18,032 nt of DNA from Gammaproteobacteria bacterium (GTDB lineage Bacteria; Pseudomonadota; Gammaproteobacteria; DSM-19610): assembly GCA_011371465.1 (NCBI GenBank), contig DRQL01000081.1:1-18032 (forward strand), in the 5' to 3' direction. Below, in pieces: positions 7,913 to 15,207 of the stretch. The position numbers and the translations under genes are program-made. Position 1 is the first letter of the stretch; each line of letters begins with the position of its first letter. Under the pieces are notes generated by a model that did not search any database, was not told where the DNA came from, and worked only from the letters and a program-made list of their open reading frames with translations.

Positions 7913-8854
7913 TTACTCGTTCAGTTGCAGGCTGCCGGTGAGCGCCGTTACGTCCGGAAGCCGGTGTTGTTCCAGGTACGTGCGGATGCCGTCGTTCAGT
8001 TTCGGACAGATCAGCGGGTCGTAGAACAGGGCGGTGCCCACGCCGACAGCCGCAGCACCGGCGATCAGAAACTCGATGGCATCCTGCGCGCTGTTGATGC
8101 CGCCCTGCCCGATGATCGGGATATCGTGCGCCTTGCAGACCTGGTAGACCTGGTGAACTTTCAACAGCGCCACCGGTTTGATGGCCGGTCCTGACAGGCC
8201 GCCCTGGTTGTTGCCAATGACCGGCCTGCGCTGGTCAATGTCGATGGACATGCCCATCAGGGTGTTGATTACCGCGAAGGCGTCACTGCCCGCCTCGATG
8301 CAGCGTCGGGCATTGCCCGCAATATCGGTCTGGTTGGGCGACAGTTTGGTGATCAGCGGTTTTCCGGTAGCCTTGCGACAGGTTTCCACCACGCGTGCGG
8401 ACATATCCGGATCATTGCCGAAGGCTACCCCACCTTCCTTGACGTTTGGGCAGGAAATGTTGATTTCTATCGCGTCAATCGGCGAGTCATCGAAGCGGCG
8501 GGTAACCTCGTGGTATTCCTCCACCGTGGAGCCGGATACATTGGCGATGAAACGCGTTTCCCCGAAATCAAGCGCGGGCAGAATGGTATTCACGACATGA
8601 TCGACGCCCGGGTTCTGCAGACCAATGGCATTCAACATGCCCGCCGGCGTTTCATCGATCCGGTGCGGCCGGTTGCCGGGCCGTGGTTCCAGCGTGGTGC
8701 CCTTCAGGCAGATGGCACCGGCGTCACGGTTGGAAAATCCCCTCACCCGTGTATATTCTTCGCCGAATCCCACGCAGCCGGACAGTAATACCAGCGGTGT
8801 ATCGAAGTTGAGGCCGCAGAAATCAAGCTGCAGAGGATTGCTGTTTTGAGTCAT
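7913..8854 (-). CDS. pyrD: Dihydroorotate dehydrogenase, class 1B-type catalytic subunit (PyrD)
   Basis: The enzyme oxidises dihydroorotate to orotate in pyrimidine synthesis, using FMN. Counting from the ATG at 8854, it has 313 residues. Family signatures are MLNAIGLQNPG (73-83), INISCPNVKEGG (131-142, with Cys135 at the catalytic base position of class 1 enzymes), the lysine-containing ITKLSPN (168-174), a phosphate-binding IIGQGGINSAQDA (247-259) and AVGVGTALFYDP near the C-terminus. The cysteine base and MLNAIGLQNPG place it in class 1B rather than the membrane-bound class 2 usual in enteric bacteria. No pyrK electron-transfer subunit is next to it. The frame extends to a TTG at 8902, but the added residues are not family-like. 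No strong ribosome binding site precedes either start. Confidence 0.88.
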   Translation of the reverse strand: MTQNSNPLQLDFCGLNFDTPLVLLSGCVGFGEEYTRVRGFSNRDAGAICLKGTTLEPRPGNRPHRIDETPAGMLNAIGLQNPGVDHVVNTILPALDFGETRFIANVSGSTVEEYHEVTRRFDDSPIDAIEINISCPNVKEGGVAFGNDPDMSARVVETCRKATGKPLITKLSPNQTDIAGNARRCIEAGSDAFAVINTLMGMSIDIDQRRPVIGNNQGGLSGPAIKPVALLKVHQVYQVCKAHDIPIIGQGGINSAQDAIEFLIAGAAAVGVGTALFYDPLICPKLNDGIRTYLEQHRLPDVTALTGSLQLNE

Positions 8855-9049
8855 CGCCGGGTATTGGACCTGAACTGCCGGGGAAAGTGAAGTGGTTTGC
8901 AAAGGCCGACCGGCAGGACCCGTGCAAGCGTTTACGGGGTTTCGCCCGACCGGTTTTTACCGTCGCAATACCAGCTGCGTCGGCAGGGAGCCCGTTTTCT
9001 GCACGGTCTTCAGCCACGGATGTTTAACGCGTTTTCCCCGGAGTCCCCC

Positions 9050-9514
9050 ATGTTTCATGTCGTGCTATACCAGCCGGAAATACCACCCAACACCGGTAAT
9101 ATCATTCGCCTGTGCGCCAACACCGGCAGTCAGTTGCACCTGGTAAAACCCCTGGGTTTCGAGCTGGAAGACAAAAGACTGCGTCGCGCAGGACTCGACT
9201 ACCGGGAATGGGCCCGTGTGGCCGAGCACGAGTCATTCGATGCATTTCGAGAGGAGGTAAAACCCGGCCGGATCTGGGCAGTGTCCACGCGTGGCCGTCG
9301 CCTGTACAGCGAGGTTTCGTACCAGCCGCAGGATGCTTTCCTGTTCGGGCCGGAAACCCGCGGACTCCCTGAAGATTTGCTTGAACAACTGGGGCGGGAA
9401 CAGGTGATTCGTATTCCAATGGTCGCGGCAAGCAGAAGCCTGAACCTGTCCAATGCGGCGGCGATCCTGGTGTACGAGGCATGGCGTCAGCAAGGATTTT
9501 TCAAGGGCAGCTAG
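9050..9514 (+). CDS. trmL: tRNA (cytidine/uridine-34 2'-O)-methyltransferase TrmL
   Basis: This SPOUT-fold enzyme methylates the ribose of the wobble nucleotide in certain leucine tRNAs, using S-adenosylmethionine. The 154-residue length fits the family. Motifs are the N-terminal YQPEIPPNTGNIIRLCANTG (8-27), LFGPETRGLP (98-107) and the C-terminal knot sequence RIPMVAASRSLNLSNAAAI (121-139). The frame is open back to 8897, but homologues begin at MFHVVLYQPEIP, so the ATG at 9050 is chosen. No clear Shine-Dalgarno site precedes it. It is divergent from pyrD across 195 bases and convergent with gpsA. In E. coli trmL is also near gpsA and secB. Confidence 0.93.
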   Translation: MFHVVLYQPEIPPNTGNIIRLCANTGSQLHLVKPLGFELEDKRLRRAGLDYREWARVAEHESFDAFREEVKPGRIWAVSTRGRRLYSEVSYQPQDAFLFGPETRGLPEDLLEQLGREQVIRIPMVAASRSLNLSNAAAILVYEAWRQQGFFKGS

Positions 9515-9555
9515 CCCGGAGTTCTCACCGGGTTCTGAAGCGAGCCTGCAGGTGA

Positions 9556-9670
9556 GGACATGGAACCGGTAGCGCCCGATCCAGACCGTCTGCCGCAGGG
9601 ATGCGGCAGTCGAGCGGCCAGGGATGGCAGGTTTTGCGTGTCTGGATCGGGCGCTACCGGTTCCATGTCC
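9556..9670. repeat. 115-bp element with perfect 31-bp terminal inverted repeats
   Basis: The left arm (9556-9586) and the right arm (9640-9670) are exact reverse complements over all 31 bases. The 53-base interior holds two smaller hairpins with the same GGGA tetraloop: CTGCCGCA/TGCGGCAG (9590-9597 with 9602-9609) and GCCA/TGGC (9617-9620 with 9625-9628). The element lies between the convergent trmL and gpsA genes. It encodes no plausible protein. It could be a REP/BIME- or MITE-like repeat, a bidirectional 3'-end structure, or both. No target-site duplication is obvious and no T-run flanks the arms. Confidence 0.8.
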
Positions 9671-9755
9671 GGATTGCCCGACCTGGCTCAAAACGTACCT
9701 GCCGCTTACGCTTCAGCTGCGTTAGTTGCCGGTGAAGGAGACAGCGGTAGATGCA

Positions 9756-10769
9756 TCAGTGTGTTTCGGCTTTCGGTTCGCGGGCCAGCAGGGCATCCAC
9801 CGCTGCCGATGCGCTTTCCCCGTCGTAGAGTACGCGTTTCACCTGCTGCGTGATCGGCATATCGACCTGTTGTGCGTCCGCCAGTGCAGCCAGCTCTCTG
9901 GCCGTGTGCAGGCCTTCAACGGCCTGTCCGATATCCGCAACCGCCTGTTCCAGCGCCGTGCCCCGGCCGATGGCCAGTCCCAGGCGGCGGTTACGCGATT
10001 GATCGTCGGTGCAGGTCAGCACCAGGTCCCCGACACCCGCCAGTCCCATGAAGGTTTCCTGTCGGCCACCCATTTTGATGCCAAGGCGCATGATCTCGGC
10101 CAGCCCGCGCGTAATCAGCGCCGCTCGCGCATTGGCGCCGTAGCCGAGGCCGTCGGATATGCCGGCGGCGATGGCCAGTACGTTCTTGATCGAACCGCCC
10201 AGCTCGACACCGATGACATCCGTACTGGTGTAGGCGCGGAAACGGGAGCTGTGAAACAGCTGTGCGACCTGGCCGGCATATTCGCCGTTGGCCGATGCCA
10301 CGGTCACGGCGGTAGGCAAACCCATGGCGACTTCTTTGGCGAAGCTGGGCCCGGACAATACAGCCATGGCGCCGTGTCCCGGCAGCTCTTCTTCCACCAC
10401 CTGGTGCAGGAATCGGGCACTGCCGGGTTCCAGGCCCTTGCTGGCCCATACCAGATTGAATGCGGGGCCGATCGCCTTGCGGACGCGTTGCAGAACGGAG
10501 CGAAAACCGGCGCTGGGTACAGCAACCAGCACGAAGTCAGCGTCTTCCAGCGCGGAAAGCAGTTCGGCAACCGGAGTCAAACCCGGCGGAAACTCCAGGC
10601 CGGGCAGATAATGCTGGTTGCATCGATCGGCAGCCAGGCGTTGTACATGGTCTTCGTCACGGTCCCACAACCTGACCTGGTTGCCGTTCCTGCGTAACAG
10701 CATGGCCAGCGCGGTGCCCCAGGAACCGGCACCCAGTACCGCAATGGCCGGACTTGACGAGTGCGGCAT
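9756..10769 (-). CDS. gpsA: NAD(P)-dependent glycerol-3-phosphate dehydrogenase GpsA
   Basis: This cytoplasmic enzyme reduces dihydroxyacetone phosphate to sn-glycerol 3-phosphate for phospholipid synthesis. The 337-residue protein has the N-terminal dinucleotide motif GAGSWGTALA (13-22), the conserved ASKGLE (109-114), LSGPSFAKEVA (138-148), the catalytic lysine in GGSIKNVLAIAAG (Lys195), a substrate-binding ARAALITRGLAE (214-225) and GLAGVGDLVLTC (242-253). The ATG at 10769 lies 11 bases after the secB stop, so the two genes are probably co-transcribed, as in E. coli. The stop faces the inverted-repeat element and trmL. Confidence 0.96.
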   Translation of the reverse strand: MPHSSSPAIAVLGAGSWGTALAMLLRRNGNQVRLWDRDEDHVQRLAADRCNQHYLPGLEFPPGLTPVAELLSALEDADFVLVAVPSAGFRSVLQRVRKAIGPAFNLVWASKGLEPGSARFLHQVVEEELPGHGAMAVLSGPSFAKEVAMGLPTAVTVASANGEYAGQVAQLFHSSRFRAYTSTDVIGVELGGSIKNVLAIAAGISDGLGYGANARAALITRGLAEIMRLGIKMGGRQETFMGLAGVGDLVLTCTDDQSRNRRLGLAIGRGTALEQAVADIGQAVEGLHTARELAALADAQQVDMPITQQVKRVLYDGESASAAVDALLAREPKAETH

Positions 10770-10780
10770 ACCCGGTGCGT

Positions 10781-11254
10781 CTAGCTGGCGGAAGCGGCCT
10801 GCTGCGCGTTTTCGGCTGCCTTTTCTGCGTACATCATGTCAAAGTTGATCGGCGCGAGTAACAGGGGCGGGAAGCCGCCCTTGGTGACCAGGCTGGAAAT
10901 TTCTTCACGCGCATAGGGGAAAAGAATGTTGGGGCAATAGGCGCCGAGCATGGTGCCTTTTTGTGCCTGGTCAAAACCCTTGAGTGAGAACAGGCCCGCC
11001 TGCTGAACCTCGACCAGGAAACCCGTTTTCTCGCCCTGTTTGGCTGTTACGGTGATATTCAGACCAACCTCGTAGAGATTTTCTTCGATATTGTTGACCG
11101 TGGTATTCAGCTGCAGGCTGATTTCGGGCTTGAAGTCTTCCGCAAATACGCCGGGGGAGTTGGGCGCTTCGAGCGATACATCCTTGAGATAGATACGCAC
11201 GATTGCAAATTCTGCTTCGCCTGCGGCGACGGCCTGGGGGTTGTCTTCAGTCAT
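10781..11254 (-). CDS. secB: Protein-export chaperone SecB
   Basis: SecB is a tetrameric cytoplasmic chaperone that keeps preproteins unfolded and delivers them to SecA. From the ATG at 11254 the protein has 157 residues, the usual family length. Typical features are the acidic N-terminus MTEDNPQ, the first strand FAIVRIYLKDVSLEAPNSP, the NLYEVGLNITVTAK segment, GAYCPNILFPYAREEISSLV (conserved helix) and GGFPPLLLAPINFDMMY near the C-terminus. The frame is open to 11329, but this would add residues not found in SecB. A weak GGA precedes the start by about eight bases. It lies 31 bases after the rhodanese gene. grxC, which sits between these two genes in E. coli, is missing. Confidence 0.96.
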   Translation of the reverse strand: MTEDNPQAVAAGEAEFAIVRIYLKDVSLEAPNSPGVFAEDFKPEISLQLNTTVNNIEENLYEVGLNITVTAKQGEKTGFLVEVQQAGLFSLKGFDQAQKGTMLGAYCPNILFPYAREEISSLVTKGGFPPLLLAPINFDMMYAEKAAENAQQAASAS

Positions 11255-11285
11255 TTGAGTAATCCAGTGGTCAAATTGAATCGAA

Positions 11286-11717
11286 TTATTTTTTGCTGAC
11301 GGGCAGGCTGGCGTTCTGCCAGGCCGCAATCCCGCCGCTGAGATTGTACACGTTTTCGAAACCGTTTTTTTTCAGAATGTTGCCGATACTGCTGGAGCGG
11401 TTACCGGAACGACAGTAGGCGATAATCGGTAATTCCTTGTATTTATTCAGTTCCGCAACCCGTTCCGGGAGTTGTTTGAGCGGAATATGGATGGCTTCGG
11501 GAATGTGCCCTTCCCGGTATTCCTTTTCTTCCCGGGTATCGAGAAACACGGCATTTTCCCGGTTGCTCAGGCGCGTGGCCTGGGTCGGATCCACGGATTT
11601 CATGCCACCCAGACGGCGCATGATTTCGCTGGCGAAAAATGCGCCAAGGGTGCCGATAAAAGCGAGTATCAGGATCGGGTGGTTGCCGGTGAATTCGGCT
11701 ATGCGGGCAAAATCCAC
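11286..11717 (-). CDS. yibN: Membrane-anchored rhodanese-domain protein (YibN-like)
   Basis: The 143-residue protein has an N-terminal membrane segment (about 12-30, NHPILILAFIGTLGAFFAS) followed by one rhodanese domain (about 45-140). The active-site loop is CRSGNRSS with Cys102. Other rhodanese signatures are FLDTREEKEYREGHIPEAIHIP (58-79) and NLSGGIAAW (125-133). Such domains carry sulfane sulfur as a cysteine persulfide, and the domain should face the cytoplasm. The start is GTG at 11717, with a good GGAGG nine bases upstream. It lies 42 bases after the ArsR-type gene and upstream of secB, matching the yibN-secB linkage of E. coli. The neighbouring candidate persulfide sensor suggests control by sulfur species, which is inference. 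Confidence 0.92.
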   Translation of the reverse strand: MDFARIAEFTGNHPILILAFIGTLGAFFASEIMRRLGGMKSVDPTQATRLSNRENAVFLDTREEKEYREGHIPEAIHIPLKQLPERVAELNKYKELPIIAYCRSGNRSSSIGNILKKNGFENVYNLSGGIAAWQNASLPVSKK

Positions 11718-11759
11718 GCGGGATTTCCTCCAGTTACAGGTGGCTGTGGAGCGGGTTGA

Positions 11760-12089
11760 TCAGTTGCCGGAAGGCATGCTGCAGAATACTTCCCGCATCA
11801 TGCCGATCAGGCGCAGGGTGCGGGAATCGCTTACCCGGTAGTAGACCCGGTTGGCGTCCTTGCGCGACGCCAGAATACCCTTGTCCCGGAGGATGGCAAG
11901 ATGCTGGGAGATATTGCTCTGCGAGGTACCGACGTGTTCCACGATATCCTGCACACTGACTTCCTGATCGCCGAGCGTACAGAGGATTTTGAGACGCAGC
12001 GGGTGCGACATGGCTTTCAGGGAGCGGGATGCGCGATCGATGTCTTCGTCCCGGGTAATGAGGGTTTCACTGGCCGACGCCATCAGCAT
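11760..12089 (-). CDS. ArsR/SmtB-family regulator, candidate BigR/SqrR-type persulfide sensor
   Basis: This small winged-helix repressor (109 residues from the ATG at 12089) has the family core: MSHPLRLKILCTL, SVQDIVEHVGTSQSNISQHL (recognition helix) and LRDKGILASRKDANRVYYRV (wing). Two cysteines stand out, one in ILC (helix 2) and one in REVFC (last helix). They are 66 residues apart, the spacing of the redox cysteine pair in BigR (42/108) and SqrR (41/107). No obvious metal site such as ELCVCDL is present. Three in-frame ATGs exist (12110, 12089, 12083). AGGTGGAG at about 12093-12100 supports 12089 or 12083 over 12110. It heads a unit with the rhodanese gene and is divergent from gpmI. Confidence 0.85.
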   Translation of the reverse strand: MLMASASETLITRDEDIDRASRSLKAMSHPLRLKILCTLGDQEVSVQDIVEHVGTSQSNISQHLAILRDKGILASRKDANRVYYRVSDSRTLRLIGMMREVFCSMPSGN

Positions 12090-12140
12090 TTTCTCCACCT
12101 GTGGTGCCATCTAGACGTAATGAAAAAGCGTGCCCGGACC

Positions 12141-12185
12141 AATGTTTTAGCCCTGCCCTTTATAATCAAAACATTATACAATAAT
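12141..12185. promoter_or_regulatory. Candidate arsR promoter and operator, overlapping palindromes
   Basis: AATGTTTT (12141-12148) and AAAACATT (12168-12175) form a perfect inverted repeat with a 19-base spacer. A second palindrome, ATTAT-ACA-ATAAT, lies at 12173-12185. A consensus TATAAT is found on the minus strand at 12178-12173 (towards arsR) and on the plus strand at 12161-12166. No strong -35 box accompanies either one. The AT-rich block stands out from the GC-rich surroundings, and autoregulation by the ArsR protein is the natural guess. Confidence 0.45.
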
Positions 12186-12239
12186 ACGCCTGTGAAGAAA
12201 GTCGCAAATTGTTCCAGTGTTGCCAACGGCATAGCCAGC

Positions 12240-12269
12240 TTGCCGGGATCAGGTTAGACTTGGTCTAAA
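12240..12269 (+). promoter_or_regulatory. Candidate gpmI promoter with palindromic operator
   Basis: TTAGAC-TTG-GTCTAA (12254-12268) is a perfect 6-3-6 palindrome, 34 bases before the gpmI start. It overlaps a possible extended -10 (TGG then TCTAAA, 12264-12269), with TTGCCG at 12240-12245 as a -35 candidate and an 18-base spacer. This is typical of a repressor site. I cannot name the regulator. Confidence 0.4.
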
Positions 12270-12302
12270 TCATTGTGAGCCACCCTTGGTTTAATTGAGG
12301 TT

Positions 12303-13898
12303 ATGTCAAAATCACCACGCCCTGTAGCCCTGATCATCCTGGATGGCTGGGGTTACAGCGAAGATCTTGAATCCAACGCCATCGCTGCCGCCAACACCCC
12401 GGTCTGGGACCGGATGTGGCAGGCGTATGCCCATAGTTTTATTCGTACTTCCGGTGCGGCCGTAGGATTGCCGGGTGACCAGATGGGCAATTCCGAAGTC
12501 GGGCACCTCAACCTGGGTGCCGGTCGCGTGGTCTACCAGGAGTTCACGCGCGTCAGTCGCTCGATCAAGACGGGCTCCTTTTTTACCAATGCCACCCTGA
12601 CGGATGCGGTAGACCTGGCCATCGAAACGGAAAAGGCAGTGCATATCATTGGCCTGTTGTCGCCCGGCGGTGTGCACAGTCACGAAGAGCATATTCATGC
12701 GATGGTCCAGCTGGCGGTGGAACGCGGTGCCGGCAAGGTCTATTTACACGCCTTTCTCGATGGACGCGATACGCCGCCGCGCAGCGCGGCGGCGTCCATC
12801 CAGGCGATGGATGACAAGTTCCGCGAACTGGGCAATGGCCGTTTTGCCTCGATGATCGGCCGTTACTACGCCATGGACCGCGACCATCGCTGGCCCCGTA
12901 TCCAGGCAGCCTACGATCTGATCACCGAGGGAAAGGCGGAGTTCGAGGCGCAGGACGCGATCAGCGGACTGGAAATGGCCTACGCGCGCGATGAGGGTGA
13001 CGAGTTTGTAAAGGCTACGCGCATCGTGCCCGAGGGCGAGCAGCCGGTGCGCGTGGAAGACGGCGACGTCGTGGTTTTCATGAACTTTCGCTCCGACCGC
13101 GCTCGCCAGATCACCCGCCCCTTTATCGAGGACGACTTCGACGGGTTCGAGCGCGAGGTGACACCCCGGCTGGGCCGTTTTGTCAGTCTCACCGAGTACA
13201 ACGCGGAGTTCGACGTCCCGGTTGCCTTTCCGCCGGAGCGTTTAAAGAACGTGTTTGGTGAATATGCCTCCAGGCTGGGTCTGCGCCAGTTGCGGCTGGC
13301 GGAAACCGAGAAGTACGCGCACGTTACCTTCTTTTTCAACGGCGGTCGGGAAGAGCCCTTTGAAGGCGAGGACCGCATCCTGGTGCCGTCACCGCTGGTG
13401 GCGACCTACGACCTGAAACCGGAAATGAGCGCAGCGGAAGTGACCGACCACCTGGTCGAGGCGATCCGTGGCGACCGGTACGACGTGATTATCTGCAACT
13501 ACGCCAACCCCGACATGGTCGGACATACGGGTAATTTTGATGCGGCGGTGAAGGCGATAGAAACCATCGACCGGTGCCTGGGGCGGGTGTTCGATGCATT
13601 GCAGGAAGCCGGTGCCGAGGCGTTGATTACGGCGGATCACGGTAATGCCGAACAGATGCGCGGCAAGGAGACCGGCCAGGCACATACCGCGCATACGTCC
13701 AACCCCGTGCCCCTGCTGTACGTCGGCCGACCGGCAAAGATGACGGACGGCGCGCTGGCCGACGTTGCGCCCAGCCTGCTGTACCTGATGGGCCTGGAAA
13801 TTCCGCGGGAGATGACGGGGCGCTCGCTGGTCGAGCTGATCGACGAGCACCGTTCCGGCGACGATGCCCCGGTAGCGCCACAGGAGGCGGAGGCCTGA
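12303..13898 (+). CDS. gpmI: 2,3-bisphosphoglycerate-independent phosphoglycerate mutase GpmI
   Basis: This manganese-dependent monomeric enzyme interconverts 3- and 2-phosphoglycerate in glycolysis and gluconeogenesis. The 531-residue protein carries LIILDGWGYSE (10-20, metal ligand Asp14), MGNSEVGHLNLGAGR (61-75, with phospho-serine Ser64), GGVHSHEEH (122-130, His125), HAFLDGRDTPPRS (149-161), NYANPDMVGHTG (399-410, Asp404 and His408), ADHGNAEQM (444-452, Asp445 and His446) and HTAHTSNPVP (461-470, His464). All catalytic residues are present. The last 15 or so residues (acidic and alanine-rich) extend beyond the core. GAGG lies only two bases before the ATG, an unusually close ribosome binding site. 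It heads the gpmI-envC-ctpA-yibQ series. Confidence 0.97.
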   Translation: MSKSPRPVALIILDGWGYSEDLESNAIAAANTPVWDRMWQAYAHSFIRTSGAAVGLPGDQMGNSEVGHLNLGAGRVVYQEFTRVSRSIKTGSFFTNATLTDAVDLAIETEKAVHIIGLLSPGGVHSHEEHIHAMVQLAVERGAGKVYLHAFLDGRDTPPRSAAASIQAMDDKFRELGNGRFASMIGRYYAMDRDHRWPRIQAAYDLITEGKAEFEAQDAISGLEMAYARDEGDEFVKATRIVPEGEQPVRVEDGDVVVFMNFRSDRARQITRPFIEDDFDGFEREVTPRLGRFVSLTEYNAEFDVPVAFPPERLKNVFGEYASRLGLRQLRLAETEKYAHVTFFFNGGREEPFEGEDRILVPSPLVATYDLKPEMSAAEVTDHLVEAIRGDRYDVIICNYANPDMVGHTGNFDAAVKAIETIDRCLGRVFDALQEAGAEALITADHGNAEQMRGKETGQAHTAHTSNPVPLLYVGRPAKMTDGALADVAPSLLYLMGLEIPREMTGRSLVELIDEHRSGDDAPVAPQEAEA

Positions 13899-13904
13899 TT
13901 CCTG

Positions 13905-15101
13905 GTGTCGGGTGCCTGCAGTCATGCACCGTACCGGCGCCGTCCCGCGCTGCTGCTGTTGCTCTGCGTTCTCCTGGCGGTTCCGGCGTTCAGCGTGGGC
14001 GCAGACGACCCGGCTGCAAAGGCGGCGGAACTCGCCGCCCTGCGCGAACGCATGCAGACGCTGCAGAACCGGCTACGGCACAACCAGGATAAAAAGAGCC
14101 GCGCCGAACAGAAGTTGCGCGAGGTCGAAACAAAAATCAGCACGGCCAGCCGCGAGCTGCTACGCATCGAACACAGGCTGGAAAACAGTACCCGACAGCT
14201 CGCCGACCTGCAGACACGGCAGCAGGAGCAGACCCGGGCATTGCGACAGCAACGCCGGCAAATTGCCAGGGAAGCGCGTGCAAGCTACGCCATGGGCAGA
14301 CAGCAGCAGGTCAAGCTGCTGCTCAACCAGGAACAGCCGGCGGCTGTCGGCAGGGCGCTGACCTATTTCGGCTATTTGTCACGTGCGCGTATGGCGCGCG
14401 TGGATTCCATTCATACTGCGTTGGCTGAACTGCAGGCAACCACGGCCTCCATACAGGATACCAACCGCGAGCTGATGGAACTGCGCAGCCGCCAGCTGCT
14501 GGCATCCCGGCGCCTGCAGGAAAAGAAGCAGCAGCGCGAACAGGTAGTGGCGAAGATTGGCCGTGAACTCGAAAGCCAGAGCGACGAGCTGCACAGGCTC
14601 CGTCAGGACGAGAAGCGCCTGCAGAAACTGCTGGCTTCGTTACGGGAACTGCTGGCGGATATTCCCCTCGATGCCAGCCACCATCAGCCTTTCAGGACAT
14701 TGAAGGGCAAGCTGCACTGGCCCGCTCCCGGTCGGCTGACCTCGCGCTTTGGCAGCCGGCGCGGGAACAGCGGGTTGACCTGGCAGGGCGTCACGATTAC
14801 TGCCCCTGAAGGTACCCGTGTGCGGGCGATTGCACAGGGCCGCGTGGCTTTTGCGGACTGGATGCGCGGCTTCGGTCTGCTGCTGATCGTGGATCACGGC
14901 GACGGTTACATGAGCCTGTACGGTCACAACCAGGCGCTGTATAAGGAAGTCGGTGAATGGGTCGATACAGGGGAAATGGTGGCAACACTGGGCGCCAGCG
15001 GTGGTCAGAACCGTCCCGGACTGTATTTTGAGCTCAGGCACCAGGGGCGGCCCATCAACCCGGTGCGCTGGTGCTCCGGCAGGCCGGCATCGCTGTCCTG
15101 A
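13905..15101 (+). CDS. envC: Murein hydrolase activator EnvC (degenerate M23/LytM domain)
   Basis: EnvC is a periplasmic protein recruited by FtsEX that activates division amidases (AmiA/AmiB in E. coli). The 398-residue protein has a signal peptide (arginines at 11-13, LLLLLCVLLAVPAFS, cleavage near 33) and long coiled coils (about 35-125 and 170-250). The C-terminal LytM domain spans about 267-390. The zinc ligands are mostly lost. The H...D motif is replaced by TWQGVTI, and the HxH motif reads LYFELR. Only the histidine of LYGHN remains. This matches non-catalytic EnvC, whose E. coli form also has LYFEIR. The start is GTG at 13905, seven bases after the gpmI stop, with GGAGG sequences about 20 bases upstream. 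No better in-frame start precedes the signal peptide. Confidence 0.93.
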   Translation: MSGACSHAPYRRRPALLLLLCVLLAVPAFSVGADDPAAKAAELAALRERMQTLQNRLRHNQDKKSRAEQKLREVETKISTASRELLRIEHRLENSTRQLADLQTRQQEQTRALRQQRRQIAREARASYAMGRQQQVKLLLNQEQPAAVGRALTYFGYLSRARMARVDSIHTALAELQATTASIQDTNRELMELRSRQLLASRRLQEKKQQREQVVAKIGRELESQSDELHRLRQDEKRLQKLLASLRELLADIPLDASHHQPFRTLKGKLHWPAPGRLTSRFGSRRGNSGLTWQGVTITAPEGTRVRAIAQGRVAFADWMRGFGLLLIVDHGDGYMSLYGHNQALYKEVGEWVDTGEMVATLGASGGQNRPGLYFELRHQGRPINPVRWCSGRPASLS

Positions 15102-15188
15102 TGTACGGCGGGCGCCCGGCTATGGTAAGGTCCGCATTATCCGTGTAGCCGATTCATAAGTAAGGCTTTTATTATTCACACATATTGA

Positions 15189-15207
15189 GGTGACCGATCA
15201 GGTCACC
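15189..15207. promoter_or_regulatory. Perfect inverted repeat in the ctpA leader
   Basis: GGTGACC (15189-15195) and GGTCACC (15201-15207) are exact reverse complements around the 5-base loop GATCA. The repeat ends 13 bases before the ctpA ATG, just upstream of its weak purine-rich site (GGA at about 15213). It could be an operator or an mRNA hairpin. The 119-base envC-ctpA gap also holds an AT-rich stretch (about 15152-15185) where a promoter might lie, but no clear -35/-10 pair is visible. Confidence 0.35.

Noticed and set aside
8897..9049. An N-terminal extension of trmL.
   Set aside because: TrmL proteins begin directly at the strand MFHVVLYQPEIP. The extension is arginine-rich and covers the probable divergent promoter region.
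9556..9670. Integron attC site or a simple intrinsic terminator as explanation for the inverted repeat.
   Set aside because: The arms are perfectly paired without the unpaired bases and conserved ends of attC sites, and there is no T-run after either arm.
12254..12268. Naming the gpmI palindrome as an IscR, Fnr or Fur site.
   Set aside because: The sequence does not match the consensus of these regulators closely enough to name one.
13905..15101. Active M23 peptidase.
   Set aside because: Most zinc ligands are replaced, and the pattern matches non-catalytic EnvC activators.
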